A DNA stretch of 64,000 nucleotides from Campylobacter sp. RM5004 (lineage in GTDB: Bacteria; Campylobacterota; Campylobacteria; Campylobacterales; Campylobacteraceae): the NCBI RefSeq assembly GCF_022369455.1, contig NZ_CP059599.1, positions 958,409 to 1,022,408 of the forward strand, in the 5' to 3' direction. The notes under the pieces were generated by a model that saw nothing but the letters and a program-made list of their open reading frames with translations, was not told the DNA's origin and did no database searches. Below, one piece after another: positions 61,769 to 64,000 of this stretch (positions are counted from its first letter, which is position 1; every line of letters begins with the position of its first letter). The position numbers and the translations under genes were made by a program.

Positions 61769-64000
61769 ATGGCATTTTTAGATGAATATCAAAAATTAGT
61801 TGATGAGCGTGCGGCTTTAAATGTCCCTGCACTAGCGTTAAATGTAGAGCAAACTAAGAAATTATGTGAGTTATTAGAAAATAACGATAGCAATAGTGAA
61901 AAATTAAAAGATTTATTAGCTAATCGTGTTGGTGTTGGTGTTGATGATTCGGCATTAATTAAGTGTGATTTTTTAGAAAAAATCTTATTTGATAAAAGCA
62001 AATGCACCTGTATATCAAAAGCTGAAGCAATTTCAATGCTAAGCACAATGCTAGGTGGATACAATGTAAGAGTATTGTTAAAAGCATTAGAAAATAATGA
62101 AATCACTGAGCTTGCCGCAAATGCTTTAGAAGATATTATTTTCGTTCATGATGGTTTTGATAAAGTTGCTGAATTACATAAAAATGGTAATAAATACGCT
62201 ACAAAAGTTCTTACAAGCTGGGCAAATGCTGAATGGTTTATCAAAAGAGCTGAAGTTGCAAAGCAAATTGAATGCGTTTGCTTTAAGGTAAATGGCGAAA
62301 CAAATACCGATGATTTAAGCCCTGCTAGTGAAGCATTTACAAGAAGTGATATTCCTTTACACGCTCAAGCAATGCTTGTAAGAAGACAAGAAGGAAGTAT
62401 TGAAAAAATCGCAGAACTTAAAAAAGCAGGAGTTGAAGTTGCTTATGTAGGTGATGTTGTAGGAACTGGCTCAAGCCGTAAATCAGCAATAAATTCAGTT
62501 CAATGGCACTTAGGTAAAGATATAAAAGGAGTTCCAAATAAACGCACAGGTGGTGTTATTTTAGGTCAAACTATTGCTCCAATTTTCTTTAATACTGCCC
62601 AAGATAGTGGAGCTTTACCTATTGTTTGTGATGTAACAAGCCTTGAAATGGATGATAAATTTATAATAGATATTGAAAAAGGCGAAATAAGAAAAGAAGG
62701 AAAGGTAATTTCTACTTTTGAACTTACACCTAATACACTTTTAGATGAGGTTCGTGCAGGTGGTAGAATCCCGCTAATTGTAGGTCGTGGATTATGCGCT
62801 AAAGCTAGAGAGGTTCTAGGAATGCCAAAAGAAGAAATATTTAAAAAACCAGCTCAACCTGAAGTTAAAGTTAAAGGCTATACCTTAGCTCAAAAAATGT
62901 TAGGTCGTGCTTACGGCTTAGATGGAGTTGTTCCTGGAATGTATATTGAGCCAAAAACAACTACCGTTGGCTCACAAGATACAACAGGACCAATGACAAG
63001 AGATGAGATAAAAGAGCTTGCAAGCTTAGGATTTAATGCTGATTTTGTTATGCAAAGCTTCTGCCATACTGCAGCTTATCCAAAATCAAGCGATGTAAAT
63101 ACTCATCAAACTCTACCTGGTTTTATGAGTTCAAGAGGTGGAGTATCGCTTAAGCCTGGCGATGGTGTTATTCATAGCTGGTTAAATCGCTTTGCTATGC
63201 CTGATGAGGTTGGAACAGGTGCTGATTCACATACAAGATTTCCAATAGGTATAAGCTTTCCTGCAGGCTCAGGTTTAGTAGCGTTTGCTGCTGTTACAGG
63301 GGCTATGCCACTTAACGTGCCTGAGAGCATTTTAGTTCGCTTTAAAGGTGAATTACAACCTGGAATTACTCTTAGAGATTTAGTAAATCTAATCCCTTAT
63401 GTAGCGATTAAAGAAGGTTATTTAACGGTTGAGAAAAAAGGCAAAAAGAATATTTTTGCAGGTAAAATCTTAGAAATTGAAGGACTTGAAAATCTAAAAG
63501 TAGAACAAGCATTTGAATTAAGCGATGCAAGTGCTGAAAGAAGTGCGGCAGCTTGTTGTGTTAATCTTAGTAAAGAAAGCATTGCTGAATACTTAAAATC
63601 AAATATAAGCTTAATTGACGCAATGGTTGAAGCAGGTTATAATGATAAAAATACGCTTTTAAGAAGAAAAGCAAGAATGCAAGAATGGCTTAACAACCCT
63701 ACTTTATTAAGAGCTGATAAAGATGCAGAGTATGAGCATATCTTTGAAATAGACTTAAATCAAGTAAAAGAGCCTATTTTAGCATGCCCTAATGATCCTG
63801 ACGATGTTGCAACTTTAAGCGAAGTTTTAGCTGATAGCAATCGCCCTAAGAATATTGATGAGATATTTATAGGTTCTTGTATGACAAATATAGGACATTA
63901 TAGAGCTTTAGGTGAGATTATAAAAGGTAAAGGTATGCTTAAAACTCGCCTTTGGATAGCACCTCCAACAAAAATGGATAAAGCTCAACTAACAAATGAA
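61769..64000 (+). CDS. acnB: Aconitate hydratase B, N-terminal 744 residues (cut by window end)
   Basis: Iron-sulfur enzyme of the citric acid cycle isomerising citrate and isocitrate. The frame from ATG 61769 (AAAGGAG upstream) stays open to the last base. It begins with the AcnB-specific HEAT-like domain ([17 protein letters not shown]...), then the swivel domain ([22 protein letters not shown]-like [15 protein letters not shown]) and the catalytic domains (TTQGPMT-type [40 protein letters not shown]). The first cluster cysteine is in [14 protein letters not shown] near residue 708; the other two should lie beyond the window. C. jejuni also relies on a single AcnB. Confidence 0.97.
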   Translation, partial: MAFLDEYQKLVDERAALNVPALALNVEQTKKLCELLENNDSNSEKLKDLLANRVGVGVDDSALIKCDFLEKILFDKSKCTCISKAEAISMLSTMLGGYNVRVLLKALENNEITELAANALEDIIFVHDGFDKVAELHKNGNKYATKVLTSWANAEWFIKRAEVAKQIECVCFKVNGETNTDDLSPASEAFTRSDIPLHAQAMLVRRQEGSIEKIAELKKAGVEVAYVGDVVGTGSSRKSAINSVQWHLGKDIKGVPNKRTGGVILGQTIAPIFFNTAQDSGALPIVCDVTSLEMDDKFIIDIEKGEIRKEGKVISTFELTPNTLLDEVRAGGRIPLIVGRGLCAKAREVLGMPKEEIFKKPAQPEVKVKGYTLAQKMLGRAYGLDGVVPGMYIEPKTTTVGSQDTTGPMTRDEIKELASLGFNADFVMQSFCHTAAYPKSSDVNTHQTLPGFMSSRGGVSLKPGDGVIHSWLNRFAMPDEVGTGADSHTRFPIGISFPAGSGLVAFAAVTGAMPLNVPESILVRFKGELQPGITLRDLVNLIPYVAIKEGYLTVEKKGKKNIFAGKILEIEGLENLKVEQAFELSDASAERSAAACCVNLSKESIAEYLKSNISLIDAMVEAGYNDKNTLLRRKARMQEWLNNPTLLRADKDAEYEHIFEIDLNQVKEPILACPNDPDDVATLSEVLADSNRPKNIDEIFIGSCMTNIGHYRALGEIIKGKGMLKTRLWIAPPTKMDKAQLTNE

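Overview
The window is a low-GC, gene-dense segment of a Campylobacterota chromosome, most likely the genus Campylobacter. Evidence: the single-recombinase XerH type, short Campylobacter-style housekeeping proteins, many TTG/GTG starts, and gene orders remembered from C. jejuni or H. pylori (HP0268-miaB-acyltransferase; flgA-ubiX-coaD-tmk-hisS-speA; pheS-pheT-aroA-ispH-rpsA; amiA-NMO-tyrS-spoT-rpoZ-pyrH; nadD next to gapA-pgk-tpiA; uvrB-pseudopilins-priA). It is not a standard C. jejuni layout: cysE is absent between speA and aspB, a gluconate kinase/permease pair is present, and several remembered synteny blocks are joined in new ways. No tRNA, rRNA, insertion sequence, prophage or CRISPR array was seen.

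Layout. 1-4.0 kb: end of an HP0268-like gene, miaB, a lipid acyltransferase and three genes resembling a PilM/PilN/PilO inner-membrane platform. 4.0-8.1 kb: sodB, a DUF4198 exported protein, a thioredoxin-like protein, and the divergent gluconate pair gntK/gntT. 8.2-12.6 kb: a TorA-like molybdoenzyme with its c-type cytochrome, then an MFS exporter. 12.7-24.5 kb: ankyrin protein, then one tightly packed plus-strand run (SDR, murA, moeA, flgA, ubiX, coaD, tmk, hisS, speA, aspB, queC) and the HIT gene. 24.5-34.6 kb: pheST, aroA, ispH, rpsA, efp, cmoB and a hotdog protein. 34.6-36.2 kb: an AT-rich 531 bp gap holding a strong dif candidate, then xerH. Gene direction switches here from almost all plus to all minus for the next 12 kb, as expected near the replication terminus. 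36.3-38.1 kb: two unrecognised exported/anchored proteins. 38.2-48.1 kb: mnmC, amiA, nitronate monooxygenase, tyrS, spoT, rpoZ, pyrH, rsfS, nadD. 48.2-51.8 kb: gapA-pgk-tpiA plus an Asp/Glu racemase-family gene. 51.8-55.7 kb: lineage-specific small membrane proteins, including two tandem paralogous pairs and one gene broken by two frameshifts. 55.7-64 kb: uvrB, two small coiled-coil genes, three pseudopilins, priA and the start of acnB (cut by the window end).

The most unusual signal is a dispersed 18-19 bp repeat (AATTCCTATTTCAAATTCT and variants, both orientations), about 22 units at 15 intergenic loci. Units are often paired as inverted repeats able to form 11-18 bp hairpins. They lie within a few bases of, or overlap, the stop codons of about eleven genes, and they bound most of the lineage-specific modules. 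Near-copies also sit in frame inside tmk, hisS and (twice) priA. The unit contains RAATTY, the motif whose methylation is reported to govern DNA uptake in C. jejuni, and the window also carries candidate transformation genes. This makes an uptake-sequence or recombination-boundary role worth testing; a simple terminator role is the conservative alternative.
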